Program-made: the position numbers and the translations under genes
Shown here: positions 9,524-18,171 of the stretch, one piece after another
How the letters are laid out: each line of letters starts with the position of its first letter
Numbering within the stretch: position 1 is the stretch's first letter
Source: Arthrobacter sp. FB24
Lineage (GTDB): Bacteria; Actinomycetota; Actinomycetes; Actinomycetales; Micrococcaceae
Assembly (NCBI RefSeq): GCF_000196235.1
Contig: NC_008541.1
Span: 3,534,001 to 3,598,000 of the forward strand
Length of the DNA: 64,000 bases
Direction: 5' to 3'
Notes under the pieces: generated by a model
What the model saw: the letters and a program-made list of their open reading frames with translations, nothing else
Databases searched by the model: none
What the model was told of the DNA's origin: nothing

Positions 9524-9572
9524 GCGGATGCCAATGCCCTGCGTGTCACCGTCCGGGGACATTGGCATCCGC
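9524..9572. repeat. 13-bp perfect inverted repeat
   Basis: GCGGATGCCAATG at 9524-9536 pairs perfectly with CATTGGCATCCGC at 9560-9572, with a 23-nt loop. The T6 run lies on the wrong side for a plus-strand terminator. This is the only structure seen in the otherwise empty gap between 9340 and 9780. Confidence 0.7.
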
Positions 9573-9780
9573 CACGGTCGCCGGCTTAGTGCTGATCGGC
9601 TGACGGCCGCTGTGCCAAGCGTAAGAAAAACGACCGCCGGCGGGCACGAGTATTTGCTACCTGTTTTGGCGCAGGATTGCCGCCAGTGGCGCCCGCCGTT
9701 ACGGTGCCGAAAAGGCGGTATTCAGCCCCTGCAGCGCGGCCGGTGCCCGCAGACGGCTCCCAGCATTCTGTGGGACGCTG

Positions 9781-10701
9781 ATGGTGATGAGTTCTCACCT
9801 TAAAGATTCCCGACGACGGCGGCCCGCCGGGCAGGTGCGTGGCGCAGTAGCACTGGCTGCCTTGTGCGTTCTCGCAACGCTGGCCTGTGTGGCAGGTTTG
9901 ATGGCCACGTACTACTTCTTCGTGCGGACCACCACGGGACAGTACATTGACGAATCCGCCCTCGTGGAGGCCGTGGCCATCCACGGCCCGGCCGGCAAGG
10001 CCGCCACCAGGTTCCTGGACTGGCTGCCCACCGTCTCCCTGGTGGTTGCCGCCGTCGTGGTCCTGTTTGTCACGGTGATCCGGAAACGCTGGCGCGCCGC
10101 GGGCATTGCCGTGTCCGCGTGCATCGCCGCGAACATCGCCACACAGGTCCTGAAGGAGCTGCTGCCGGAGCGGCCGTTCCGCGGCGTGGAGACCCTGGAG
10201 CTGAATTCGCTGCCGTCCGGCCACACCACGCTGGCCGCCTCTGCCGCCGCGGCCGTGTTCCTTATGGCATCGCCGCGCTGGCGGCCGTTCGCAGGGTTCG
10301 CAGGCGGCAGCTTCGCCATAGTGTCCGGGATTTCGACGGTGGTGAACCAATGGCACCGCCCGGCCGACGTCATCGCAGCCTTCCTGCTGGTGGGCGCGTT
10401 CGCCATCCCTGCCGGCTGGCTGATCATCCGCACCGGCAACACCTGGAACGTATGGGACGGCTTCGGCGGGCACTGGGCGTCCTCACGCTGGTGGATCCGG
10501 CTGCCGGGCCTCCTCTGCCTGGCGTTCGCCGCCGCGGCCGCGTTCCTGCTTACCCGTTACGTCCCCGGTCAGGGCGGCAGCACCACGAGCTATTTTTGGG
10601 GCGGAATCTCGCTGATTGTGGTGGCCGGGTACCTGGCCACCGTGGCAACCACTGCTCTGTTTGCGTTTGCCGCACGACGGCGGGTGGCCGGCCGGGGCTA
10701 A
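9781..10701 (+). CDS. PAP2-superfamily membrane phosphatase
   Basis: 306 residues, about six to eight hydrophobic segments. The three PAP2 phosphatase motifs are complete: K125 through R131-P132 (KELLPERP), PSGH at 145-148, and S185 through H192-R193 with D196 (STVVNQWHRPAD). Such enzymes dephosphorylate lipid phosphates, for example undecaprenyl pyrophosphate or phosphatidate, at the outer membrane face; the actual substrate is not evident. The start could be 9781 or the ATG at 9787. It is convergent with the GH25-like gene. Confidence 0.85.
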   Translation: MVMSSHLKDSRRRRPAGQVRGAVALAALCVLATLACVAGLMATYYFFVRTTTGQYIDESALVEAVAIHGPAGKAATRFLDWLPTVSLVVAAVVVLFVTVIRKRWRAAGIAVSACIAANIATQVLKELLPERPFRGVETLELNSLPSGHTTLAASAAAAVFLMASPRWRPFAGFAGGSFAIVSGISTVVNQWHRPADVIAAFLLVGAFAIPAGWLIIRTGNTWNVWDGFGGHWASSRWWIRLPGLLCLAFAAAAAFLLTRYVPGQGGSTTSYFWGGISLIVVAGYLATVATTALFAFAARRRVAGRG

Positions 10702-10756
10702 CGGCCCGCCGTCCAGTGGCGCATGGCGTATGACGCCATCTCATGGCTGCCCAGCC

Positions 10757-11572
10757 CTACTTCAGGAACGCGGCGTCGAAGGAATTCAGATCCACCGGGA
10801 CGCCGTTGAGGCTGTGCTCGAACTTCTGTTGGATGCCGATCCGCATGGTGGCGGCCGTGTTCCAGCCGCCGTACTGCACCGGGGCGGGCGCGAGGTAGTC
10901 GGCCGTCCAGGTGGAGTAGGTGAGGTTGCTGGTGTTGGTGTCCCAGAGCGGAACGTCGGCGAAGGCCGTGCTGTTGCCCATCAGGTCCGGCCACATGCCG
11001 CTGCCGCTGTAAATCACGGGCCGCACACCCATGCTGCGGACTCCCTCCACCATGTCGCGGGTCACCGGAGGGCTGCCCGGTTCCACGTCCAGGGCGAAGA
11101 ACTGGAGCTGCGCGGCGTAGGGACCCGCCGCGCTGATGCCGCCCTGCCAGCAGCTGGCGTCGCGTGTGTACACGGCAATCTTCAGGCCGGCGTCCAGCGC
11201 CATCTTGAGCTGGGGCTGGGTGCGGTACCAGGGCTCACAGGTACCCCACGCTGTGGAGTGCATGACGTACAGCCTGATCCCGGCGTCGTACGTTTTTTTG
11301 AACCACGCGGGGTCAGTGATCGCTGCGGTGGTGTCCACCACCTTGACCGAGGAGCTTGCTGTTGGCGGGAGGGCTTTCTTGGACTGCACCTTCGCCTCCT
11401 GAACTGGGATTTGCTGAGCCGGGTTGGGCAGCGCCGGCTTGGCTGCGGCCTGGTTGGCTGCGGCCGGATTCACTGACGCTGGCGCCGGCGCCGGTGCGGA
11501 CGCCGGTGCGGTGCCGAGGCTCAGCAGCAGGGGTAGGGCGGCAAGGGCGGCGACAAGGTTGATCTGAAGCAA
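10757..11572 (-). CDS. Secreted GH25-like (lysozyme-type) protein
   Basis: 271 residues from a TTG at 11572 with AGGAG 6 nt upstream. A Sec signal peptide is followed by an Ala/Pro-rich linker to about residue 70. The catalytic-type domain has VVDTTA at the start of the barrel, FFALDVEPG (D162, E164, the DxE signature of GH25 muramidases), GVRPVIYSGSGMW, and ends with DLNSFDAAFL as GH25 proteins do. It therefore probably cuts peptidoglycan glycan strands or a related polymer; the divergence from classical GH25 leaves DUF1906-type relatives possible. Confidence 0.7.
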   Translation of the reverse strand: MLQINLVAALAALPLLLSLGTAPASAPAPAPASVNPAAANQAAAKPALPNPAQQIPVQEAKVQSKKALPPTASSSVKVVDTTAAITDPAWFKKTYDAGIRLYVMHSTAWGTCEPWYRTQPQLKMALDAGLKIAVYTRDASCWQGGISAAGPYAAQLQFFALDVEPGSPPVTRDMVEGVRSMGVRPVIYSGSGMWPDLMGNSTAFADVPLWDTNTSNLTYSTWTADYLAPAPVQYGGWNTAATMRIGIQQKFEHSLNGVPVDLNSFDAAFLK

Positions 11573-11765
11573 ACGATACTCCTGGGTCTGGCCCGCCCGG
11601 AGTGGTCGGGGGCAGGCATGGCGCAGCTATGGCTGCGTTCGAGGGGGTGCGGAGTTGATCGAGCCCAGTTCCCGGTCAACCCGTGGGACGCGCACACGTA
11701 GTGCAGAGGTCCGCAGCCCACTTTACGGGTGTTGCGGCGGGTAGCGAAAACCGCAAAGACGAGTG

Positions 11766-11794
11766 TTGACTATCGAGGCCCGTGAATCTAGGGG
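11766..11794 (+). promoter_or_regulatory. Candidate promoter for the aminotransferase gene
   Basis: TTGACT, a 17-nt spacer, then TAGGGG. The -35 is good and the -10 weak. It is the only promoter-like pair seen in the 343-base gap 11573-11915, which otherwise shows no gene; a GGGGG run precedes the ATG at 11916 by 8 nt. Confidence 0.3.
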
Positions 11795-11915
11795 GCTGTG
11801 GAAGGCGCATCCCATTTACATTGCTGCCGGCGAGGGCCAGAATAAATCGCACAACAGCCCCACTGGCTCAGCAGCGAGCTGACTTCCATGCTGCTTCAAA
11901 CAGGGGGTTGCTCTG

Positions 11916-13133
11916 ATGGCCGGTATCTATGATTCCAAGCTCTCCGCAAGGGTGGATTTCCCGGCGAGGGCACGGGCTGTTGCTTCCATTCCATCGCTGC
12001 TCAGGGTCCAGGGATTCCTGCGCACGCATGCCGGCCGCCAGGACAAGCCGGGGATCTGCGACTTCACCCTCGGGAACCCCCATCAAATGCCGCAGGAGGC
12101 ATATGTTGCGGCGTTGCGGGACCAGCTCGAACCCAGGAACGAAGGCTGGTTCGCTTACAAGACCAACGGCGTCGAGGCGCAGAATGCCGCTGCGGTATCA
12201 CTGCAACGCCTGTTGGAGATGCCGTTCGAACCCGATGACATCCACCTCACCACGGGCGGTTTCACGGCCATCGCGATGGCGTTGAAGGCGGTGGCCGATC
12301 CGGGCGACGAGGTGATCTACAGCCTGCCGCCCTGGTTCCTTTATGAACCGATCATCGTTGAAGCCGGGCTGGTACCGGTCAAGGTGCGCATCAACCCCGA
12401 GACGTTCGACCTGGACCTCATGGCCATTGCCTCGGCCGTCACGCCCCGGACCCGGGTGGTGATCGTCAACAGCCCCAACAACCCCACGGGCCGGATCTAC
12501 CCGGAGACGCTGCTGGTGAAGCTGGCCGCCATGCTGGAGCTCGCCTCGGAAAGGAACGGACGCCGGATCTACTTGTTGTCCGATGAGGCATATAACCGGA
12601 TTGTGTACGACGGTGCACGTTTCCACAGCCCGGCCGAGTACTACCCGTACACACTTCTCGCTTACTCCTACGGGAAAACACACCTGGCGCCGGGCCAGCG
12701 CATTGGGTATCTGGCGTTGCCGCCCACCATGCCGGACCGCGACGCCATGCGGGACATCCTGGGCGGACTGCAGGTTGCCATGGGCTGGATCTACCCCAAC
12801 GCCCTGCTCCAGTACGCGTTGCCCGCGCTGGAAACGTTCAGCATCGACGTGGGGCAGCTGCAGCGGAAGAGGGACCGCCTCTTCGAGGAGCTCACCGGGA
12901 TGGGCTACCAGCTGCACCGGCCGGAGGGCTCGTTCTACCTCTTCGTCCGCTCGCCAGTGGACGACGACGAAGCGTTCACCGAGTCCCTGGTTACCCATGA
13001 CGTCTTTGTGTTACCGGGCGTCCTGTTCGAAACACCCGGGTTCTTCCGGATGTCGCTGACTGCCAACGAGGACATGGTAGAACGCAGCCTGCCCGCGTTC
13101 GCTGAGGCGATCCGGCTGGCGGGGATCGGGTAG
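11916..13133 (+). CDS. PLP-dependent class I/II aminotransferase
   Basis: 405 residues, fold type I. The pyridoxal-binding lysine is K254 (SYGKTHLAPGQRIGY, with R262 for the phosphate). SPNNPTG at 186-192 supplies the cofactor-stacking Asn, and SDEAYNRI (D223) the pyridine-N contact. It transfers an amino group between an amino acid and a 2-oxo acid in the cytoplasm; aspartate/aromatic-type specificity cannot be told from sequence alone. It faces the SARP regulator tail to tail. Nothing nearby points to a pathway. Confidence 0.88.
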   Translation: MAGIYDSKLSARVDFPARARAVASIPSLLRVQGFLRTHAGRQDKPGICDFTLGNPHQMPQEAYVAALRDQLEPRNEGWFAYKTNGVEAQNAAAVSLQRLLEMPFEPDDIHLTTGGFTAIAMALKAVADPGDEVIYSLPPWFLYEPIIVEAGLVPVKVRINPETFDLDLMAIASAVTPRTRVVIVNSPNNPTGRIYPETLLVKLAAMLELASERNGRRIYLLSDEAYNRIVYDGARFHSPAEYYPYTLLAYSYGKTHLAPGQRIGYLALPPTMPDRDAMRDILGGLQVAMGWIYPNALLQYALPALETFSIDVGQLQRKRDRLFEELTGMGYQLHRPEGSFYLFVRSPVDDDEAFTESLVTHDVFVLPGVLFETPGFFRMSLTANEDMVERSLPAFAEAIRLAGIG

Positions 13134-13174
13134 GACGGGGCCGGCGCGCCGGACGCGGGGGCGGGGCCGGCGCG

Positions 13175-14515
13175 CTACCTGTTGCCCTGTCCGAGCCTGG
13201 CCACAATGGACGGGTGCACCAGCATGTTCCCGGACTTGGCATGGCGGAGCGTGTCCAGCAGGGTTGCCAGCGGACCTTCATTGGGTAGGAAGGCGCAGAC
13301 TCCCATTGCCGCTGCTTCGCACAGCGCTTCCGCGGTGCAGCCGGCGGCGAGCATCACTATCCGCGCCGCCGGCAACACCTGCAGGATCTGCCGTGCAGCA
13401 TCCAGTCCGGTCCCGTCGGGCAGCCGGTAAGCCACGACCAGGGCATCGGGCTTCAGGTCGCGCGACATGGCTATGGCCGAGTGAACGGATGTGGCCGCTC
13501 CGACGCTGCGCAGGCCCGGTTCGCGGTCCAGCGCATCAGTGAACTGGTCGACGAACTGCGCGGTGTGCCCGACCGTCAGGACCAGCCGCTCGGCCGCCCC
13601 GGACTCCGGCTGTATTGGTTCCGGGCGTGCCCCGACTGCCGAACGTCCCGCTGGTGCGCTCCCCGCAATCTCCAGCACCGACTCCGGTTGGTCCCCGGCG
13701 GCCGTGCCCTGCAGGAGGCGGGCGTGGGCCGCTTGCAGGACCGGGCCGGGCACGCATCCCATTTCCTGGTCCATCACGTACCGGCAGCGGTCGAACGCCC
13801 GGAGTGCCTCGGTCAGCTGTCCGGAGCGCTCAAGTCCAAGGACCAGCACCGTCCAGGCACGCTCGGCCAGGATGTCGTCCTCCAAAGCCGAGGTTGCCCA
13901 TGCCATGGCGACCTCGGATTTCCCCTGCGCGCAGGCCGCCTGGGCCGCCAGGACTTTTGCCTCCACCACGCGTGCAGCGTGCATTGACCGTTCCTCCTCC
14001 GCCCAGGCGGGCAGGAGTTCCCCGCCCAACAAAGGCGCAGAAGCCAGTGCGAGTGCATCGGTCAGGAAACCGAGGGCCCTCCGGGGTTCCGCCTGCGCGG
14101 CCAAGCGGAACAGGGCATCGAACCGGTCCAGGTCCAGGTCCACGAGGGCCCGGTCCATGAGGTAGCCGCCCGTCACTGTTTTCAGTGGGCCGGCCTTTCC
14201 CGTGCCGGGTTGCAGGTGGCGGCGCAGCACGCTGACGTGGCTTTCCAGGGTCGGAAGCGCCAATACCGGGGCCCGCCCCTCCCATAGCAGGTCGACCAGC
14301 CGGCACTTGGACACCGGGGCACCCAGATGGAGCAGTAGGATTTCGAGGATCTGGCGCGGCTTGGGTCCGCCCAGGTCGTGCGCGCCCAGCGTCTGATTCC
14401 CCCGGCGGATTGTCAGCGGGCCCAGAATGCTGACGTCCAGCTTGGCGGACTGCACCCTGGACTTCGAGGCCGACGGCGCCCGGTGCGGTTCTGAAACCAC
14501 CTCCACTTCCAGCAT
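13175..14515 (-). CDS. SARP/BTAD regulator fused to a degenerate receiver domain
   Basis: 446 residues. Residues 27-120 form an OmpR-type winged helix (LDVSILGPLTI, PKPRQILEILLLHLG, LESHVSVLRRHLQP) and 125-270 a bacterial transcriptional activation domain, as in AfsR/DnrI proteins. Residues 310-435 resemble a response-regulator receiver, but the phospho-acceptor Asp is replaced by Ala (A362 in ALVVAYRLPDGTG), so phosphorylation is unlikely. The ATG at 14515 follows a GGGGG run; an ATG at 14539 would add 8 residues. It likely activates transcription through direct repeats; TACTTG-type motifs lie about 75 bp upstream (14588). Confidence 0.78.
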   Translation of the reverse strand: MLEVEVVSEPHRAPSASKSRVQSAKLDVSILGPLTIRRGNQTLGAHDLGGPKPRQILEILLLHLGAPVSKCRLVDLLWEGRAPVLALPTLESHVSVLRRHLQPGTGKAGPLKTVTGGYLMDRALVDLDLDRFDALFRLAAQAEPRRALGFLTDALALASAPLLGGELLPAWAEEERSMHAARVVEAKVLAAQAACAQGKSEVAMAWATSALEDDILAERAWTVLVLGLERSGQLTEALRAFDRCRYVMDQEMGCVPGPVLQAAHARLLQGTAAGDQPESVLEIAGSAPAGRSAVGARPEPIQPESGAAERLVLTVGHTAQFVDQFTDALDREPGLRSVGAATSVHSAIAMSRDLKPDALVVAYRLPDGTGLDAARQILQVLPAARIVMLAAGCTAEALCEAAAMGVCAFLPNEGPLATLLDTLRHAKSGNMLVHPSIVARLGQGNR

Positions 14516-14587
14516 GCGGGTTACCCCCCAATTCCACACCGACGGCGATTAGGGACAATCTTTGCTCAGCAAGCTGATCATCCGCCT

Positions 14588-14610
14588 GAGTAGTCACTAC
14601 TTGTTAATCG
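14588..14610. promoter_or_regulatory. GAGTA-N5-TACTTG regulatory-looking motif
   Basis: GAGTAGTCACTACTTGTTAA lies in the 276-base divergent gap between the SARP gene and the gene at 14792. It matches sites at 8598 and 43778-43845. A possible TTGACT (14683) to GAATAT (14706) promoter points towards 14792. Confidence 0.4.
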
Positions 14611-14791
14611 GCCGGGGCCCCCTCATGAACGATGCCCAGCTACGCATTGCGCTTCTGTCCCGTCAAAACGCCGTCACATGTGTTGACTCGCCGCAGGTCG
14701 CGGAGGAATATCGCAGTTGTCCGCACCGGCGCTGTAAGGGCTCTCCGCCGCCGTGCAGCGTGGGTGGCCCCAGCCGGAAGAAGGATCCCCC

Positions 14792-15403
14792 ATGTCCATA
14801 TTCGCCACCACTCCCGAAAGCCAGGCGTTCGGCCTGAAGGCGAAGATTTACGACGACGAACTGCGCTCCCGCGGTTATGTCGCCAAATTCACCAAGGACC
14901 TGTCGGTGAACCCGGAGGCGTACGTGGCGTTTGAAGCGCTCATCAGCGCCATCACCCAGAACATGGATCTGCGCCGCTACGAACTGGTCACCCTGGCCGC
15001 CGCGCAGGCGCTCGGATCGGCGCACTGCCGGCTTGCCCATGGAGTGAAAGCCCTGCGGGCAATTGACGAGGAGGAGCTGGTCCAGATCGCCCGGGACTAC
15101 CACAATGCGGGATTGTCACCGGCGGAGGTGGCCATGATGGAGTACGCCGAGAGGCTCAGTACCGACGCCGTGACCATGACGGACGCGGACACGCTCGACC
15201 TGCGGGACCACGGCTTCACCGACCGTGAAATCCTGGACATCACGCTCGCGGCCGGTGCACGGAATTACATGAGCCGCGTGTTGCAGGCCATCGCGTCCGA
15301 AGTGGACGTCCCCACCAAGCTCTCCCCTCAACTCCGGAGCGCACTTCTGGCGCCCCTGGCACAGTACGGAGCAGAAGCGAAGCCGCGCCACCGCGGCGCC
15401 TGA
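14792..15403 (+). CDS. Carboxymuconolactone decarboxylase/AhpD-like protein
   Basis: 203 residues. The ATG at 14792 is preceded by GAAGAAGGA; upstream GTG starts have no such site. It has the all-helical CMD fold: RRYELVTLAAAQALGSAHCRLAHG, then EVAMMEYAERLS and TDREILDITLAAGARNYMSRV. Classical AhpD-like peroxidase helpers have CxxC; here only one Cys remains (C89, HCRLAHG), so a disulfide-exchange reaction of the usual type is doubtful. Probably an oxidative-stress or detoxification protein in the cytoplasm. It is divergent from the SARP regulator, which may control it. Confidence 0.75.
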   Translation: MSIFATTPESQAFGLKAKIYDDELRSRGYVAKFTKDLSVNPEAYVAFEALISAITQNMDLRRYELVTLAAAQALGSAHCRLAHGVKALRAIDEEELVQIARDYHNAGLSPAEVAMMEYAERLSTDAVTMTDADTLDLRDHGFTDREILDITLAAGARNYMSRVLQAIASEVDVPTKLSPQLRSALLAPLAQYGAEAKPRHRGA

Positions 15404-15411
15404 CCCCAGCC

Positions 15412-15517
15412 CAAACCCTCTCTCACTTCCGACAACAAAAGCCCAAACCCTCTCTCACTTTTTCAAGAAGAGTGAGAGAGGGTTTCAAAAGAACCTGCAG
15501 GTAGTGAGAGAGGGTCC
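15412..15517. repeat. Intergenic GTGAGAGAGGGTT repeat cluster 2 with hairpin
   Basis: Four copies of the CCTCTCTCAC/GTGAGAGAGG core: two in minus orientation (15416 and 15447), two in plus orientation (15471 and 15503). The inner pair forms a 14-bp perfect stem around a short loop between the converging genes ending at 15403 and 15540, so it can act as a bidirectional terminator. The core has GGGT where cluster 1 has GCGT. Confidence 0.8.
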
Positions 15518-15539
15518 AGCAGGCGGCGAGCGCGCGCTC

Positions 15540-16178
15540 CTAAACCAAAGCGGCGGCGAGCGCCTTGAGGATCCACTCCCGGTAGGCTTCGGGGGTCCAT
15601 CCGGCGTCGTTCACCAGGGTGCGGTAGGCCTGCGGATGGCCGAGGGACCAGATGGCTGCGGCGGCGTCTTCGTCGGACATGCCCGAGGTCAGGCCGCCGC
15701 GCTCCCTGACCGCCGCGGCCGCTTCGTGATACCGCGTCAGCCGCTGCAGGGCGCGGGCCTTTTCCAGTTTCGCCACATCGGCATCCACGGCGGCCGCCTG
15801 TGCGATCACGCCCAACACTGTGGCGGTCCGCTGGTGCACCTCGGCGAACCAGTCCGCCAGCATGGCCAGCAGCGCTTCAAGATCGGGAGCCTGGCGGGTG
15901 CGTTCGCGCATGAACTCCAGCACCTGCGCCGGCGCGTTCGGCCCTGAGGCGGCGTCATCCAGCGCTGCCGAGAGCAGCGCCGCCTTGTTTCCTACGGAGT
16001 TGTAGACGGTCTGCACGGCCACGCCGCTCTCGGCTGCAACGCCTTCGATGGTGGTGCGCACGTAGCCGTTGGTAGCGAAGAGCCTGCTGGCAGTCGCCAC
16101 GATGTGCAGCCGGGTGTCCGCCGCCTGGGCCGTCCTCCGCGTGATTCTGGGAGCTGTTGTTTTTGGTGCTGGCGCCAT
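15540..16178 (-). CDS. TetR-family transcriptional regulator
   Basis: 212 residues. N-terminal TetR helix-turn-helix at about 22-68 (RLHIVATASRLFATNGY, then TTIEGVAAESGVAVQTVYNSV). The C-terminal ligand domain is not assignable. It is divergent from the flavin monooxygenase, 82 nt away, and that arrangement normally means it represses its neighbour. A near-palindrome TGGAATGATATTCTA (16204-16218) between the two starts is the likely operator. Confidence 0.88.
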   Translation of the reverse strand: MAPAPKTTAPRITRRTAQAADTRLHIVATASRLFATNGYVRTTIEGVAAESGVAVQTVYNSVGNKAALLSAALDDAASGPNAPAQVLEFMRERTRQAPDLEALLAMLADWFAEVHQRTATVLGVIAQAAAVDADVAKLEKARALQRLTRYHEAAAAVRERGGLTSGMSDEDAAAAIWSLGHPQAYRTLVNDAGWTPEAYREWILKALAAALV

Positions 16179-16203
16179 GAACTTAGACTATCCCTCCACT
16201 CAC

Positions 16204-16218
16204 TGGAATGATATTCTA
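16204..16218. promoter_or_regulatory. Candidate TetR operator
   Basis: TGGAATGATATTCTA is a near-perfect dyad (GAAT-N3-ATTC core) in the 82-bp divergent gap between the TetR gene and the monooxygenase. It is the only dyad there. Confidence 0.45.
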
Positions 16219-16260
16219 ACGACATCGAAATACCGCAGTTGTTGGTCAAAGGAGCCAGTC

Positions 16261-17349
16261 ATGGACCAGGGCATGCAGCAGTTTGATGTGGTGGTGCTCG
16301 GTGCCGGGCAGGCTGGCCTTGCCGCCGGATATCACCTTTCCAAGGCGGGGATGCGGTTCGTCATCCTGGAGCAAACACCCCGGATCGGGGACGTCTGGCG
16401 GGCCAGGTGGGATTCCCTCCGCCTCTTCACTCCGGCCCAGCACGACGCCCTCCCCGGCATTGCCTTCCCGGCGGCCCGGAACACGTTCCCCTCCACGGAC
16501 GAGTTCGCGGATTACCTTGAGTGCTACGCCCAAAAGTTCAGCCTTCCCGTCCGCACCGGCGTGCAGGTGGCCAGCGTGGGCACAACCGGAAGCGGCTTTG
16601 CCGTGACCACCAGCGGTGGCGTGCTTCACTCGCGCAACGTGATTGCCGCCGTCGGCGCCAACGCTCTCCCCCGGATCCCGGCCGCGGCCGCGGGCCTGGA
16701 TGCCGGGATCCTGCAACTCCACAGTTCGCAGTACAGGCGTCCGTCGGGCATCCCGGACGGAGACGTGCTGGTGGTGGGCGCCGGGACCTCTGGTGCCGAG
16801 ATTGCGCTGGAGCTCGCCGCTACCCACCGCACATTTATCGCCGGCCGCCCCACTCCCCACGTTCCCGATCCCGTGTTGCGCTGGGCAGACCCGCTCTACT
16901 GGCGGTTCATCCATCTCGTCCTGACAACGGCCAACCCGCTGGGGCGGAAGGTGTCCGCCAACTTCCACCGGCGCGGGGCGCCGCTGATCCGAATCTCCGT
17001 CAAGGACCTGGACAGGGCGGGTGTGGTCCGGCTGCCGCGGTTTAGTGCCGCTGTGGGCGGACAGCCCGCGTTCGACGACGGCACGTCCCGGAACGTACGC
17101 ACCGTCATCTGGGCGACGGGCTACAAACCAGCATTGGACTGGATTGAGGGCCTGCCCGTGACGGACTGGGGTTGGCCGAAAACCCGCCGCGGGGTCGTGC
17201 CGGAGCTGCCCGGGCTGTACTTTGTGGGCATGCCGTTCCAGTACTCGCTCACGTCGGGGCTGATCGGCGGGGTCGGCCGGGACGCGGCCTACGTCGTGGA
17301 CGGCATCCTGGAGCGCAGCAAGAGCGGAGTCCCCGCGCCAACGAAGTAG
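16261..17349 (+). CDS. Flavin-containing NAD(P)H-dependent monooxygenase
   Basis: 362 residues. The ATG at 16261 follows AAAGGAG. The FAD-binding Rossmann motif GAGQAG is at residues 14-19 and a second dinucleotide (NADPH) motif VVGAGTSGAE near 172. The ATGYKPAL motif near the C-terminus and the length fit single-component FMO/Baeyer-Villiger-like or putrescine-monooxygenase-like enzymes. It probably oxygenates a small or xenobiotic molecule in the cytoplasm. The divergent TetR gene suggests induction by its substrate. Confidence 0.85.
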   Translation: MDQGMQQFDVVVLGAGQAGLAAGYHLSKAGMRFVILEQTPRIGDVWRARWDSLRLFTPAQHDALPGIAFPAARNTFPSTDEFADYLECYAQKFSLPVRTGVQVASVGTTGSGFAVTTSGGVLHSRNVIAAVGANALPRIPAAAAGLDAGILQLHSSQYRRPSGIPDGDVLVVGAGTSGAEIALELAATHRTFIAGRPTPHVPDPVLRWADPLYWRFIHLVLTTANPLGRKVSANFHRRGAPLIRISVKDLDRAGVVRLPRFSAAVGGQPAFDDGTSRNVRTVIWATGYKPALDWIEGLPVTDWGWPKTRRGVVPELPGLYFVGMPFQYSLTSGLIGGVGRDAAYVVDGILERSKSGVPAPTK

Positions 17350-17361
17350 TGCCCGCCCCAA

Positions 17362-17413
17362 CCGGTACTGAGAGAGCGTCCCAGAAAAACGCGCCGGTAG
17401 TGAGAGAGCGTCC
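17362..17413. repeat. Intergenic GTGAGAGAGCGTC repeat cluster 3
   Basis: Two direct copies of the core, with the unit (GGTA)(C/G)TGAGAGAGCGTCCC separated by AGAAAAACGCGCC, between the converging genes ending at 17349 and 17428. Spacing and spacer resemble cluster 1. Confidence 0.75.
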
Positions 17414-17427
17414 CCACAGGCTGCTGT

Positions 17428-18162
17428 TTAGTCGGGCGGGCCCGGGAGGGGGTGGTGCGCGGCGGGGTCGAACGCGTCGAACCTGGACGAGCCCATCATG
17501 AAGATCCCGCGCTGGGGAATCCAGAAGTCGCCCAGCCGGGTCTGCACCGGAAGTGCCCGCAGGGAGCCCAGGTTCTCGCCCTGCAATGTGGCGGTGCTGC
17601 CGGAGATGAACCACATCCGTTTCGGGTTGGCCCGGAAACCCTGGCCGTTCGGGACCCGGCCAACCAGCCCGATCCTGCCGGCCTGCAGCGCCGGCCCGGC
17701 CACGGCTCCCATGACCCGTAAGAAGGCCGGGCTCCCCCACAGTTTTGCCGGCAGCGCGGAGGCGAGCGCGGACATCGCACGGGTGACCGGTGTGGCGGCG
17801 AGGGTGACCTCCCAGTGGAGGCCGACGTCGTCCGCTATGTCCACCGTGAAGCGGTGGTCGTCGGCCCACGCGACGTCGATCCGGTGGACCGACGTGGACT
17901 CCAGGGCGCTGCCGAAGTAGCGGGGGCAGGACACCTCCGCGGGCACGTCCGTGTACATAATCCAGGAGCCCGAGGGGCGGCGCATCCATACGGCGGTGTA
18001 GCCGGGCCCCACTGAGGTGGTGGGAAACCGGCGCAGCGCGAGGAGGTAGCCGGAGCTGAACGGCTGGCCCATGATGCCGTAGCCGGTGAACCGTTCGTCC
18101 GCTCCTTCGGGGAGCCGGGAGTCGCGTTCCGCGGCGGCGATGAGTGACCTGATGGATTCCAT
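17428..18162 (-). CDS. Conserved hypothetical protein
   Basis: 244 residues, no signal peptide. Mixed alpha/beta with many Trp and Tyr (GYTAVWMRRPSGSWIMYTDV, RMWFISGSTATLQGENLGSL). It could be an acetoacetate-decarboxylase-like or lipid-binding beta fold, but I do not recognise the family. It starts 9 nt after the stop of the DUF1579-like gene, so the two are one operon. Ends against repeat cluster 3. Confidence 0.65.
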   Translation of the reverse strand: MESIRSLIAAAERDSRLPEGADERFTGYGIMGQPFSSGYLLALRRFPTTSVGPGYTAVWMRRPSGSWIMYTDVPAEVSCPRYFGSALESTSVHRIDVAWADDHRFTVDIADDVGLHWEVTLAATPVTRAMSALASALPAKLWGSPAFLRVMGAVAGPALQAGRIGLVGRVPNGQGFRANPKRMWFISGSTATLQGENLGSLRALPVQTRLGDFWIPQRGIFMMGSSRFDAFDPAAHHPLPGPPD

Positions 18163-18171
18163 GGCGCGCTC

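Noticed and set aside
9524..9572. Inverted repeat as a terminator
   Set aside because: The T run precedes the stem on the plus strand, and no T run follows on the minus strand.
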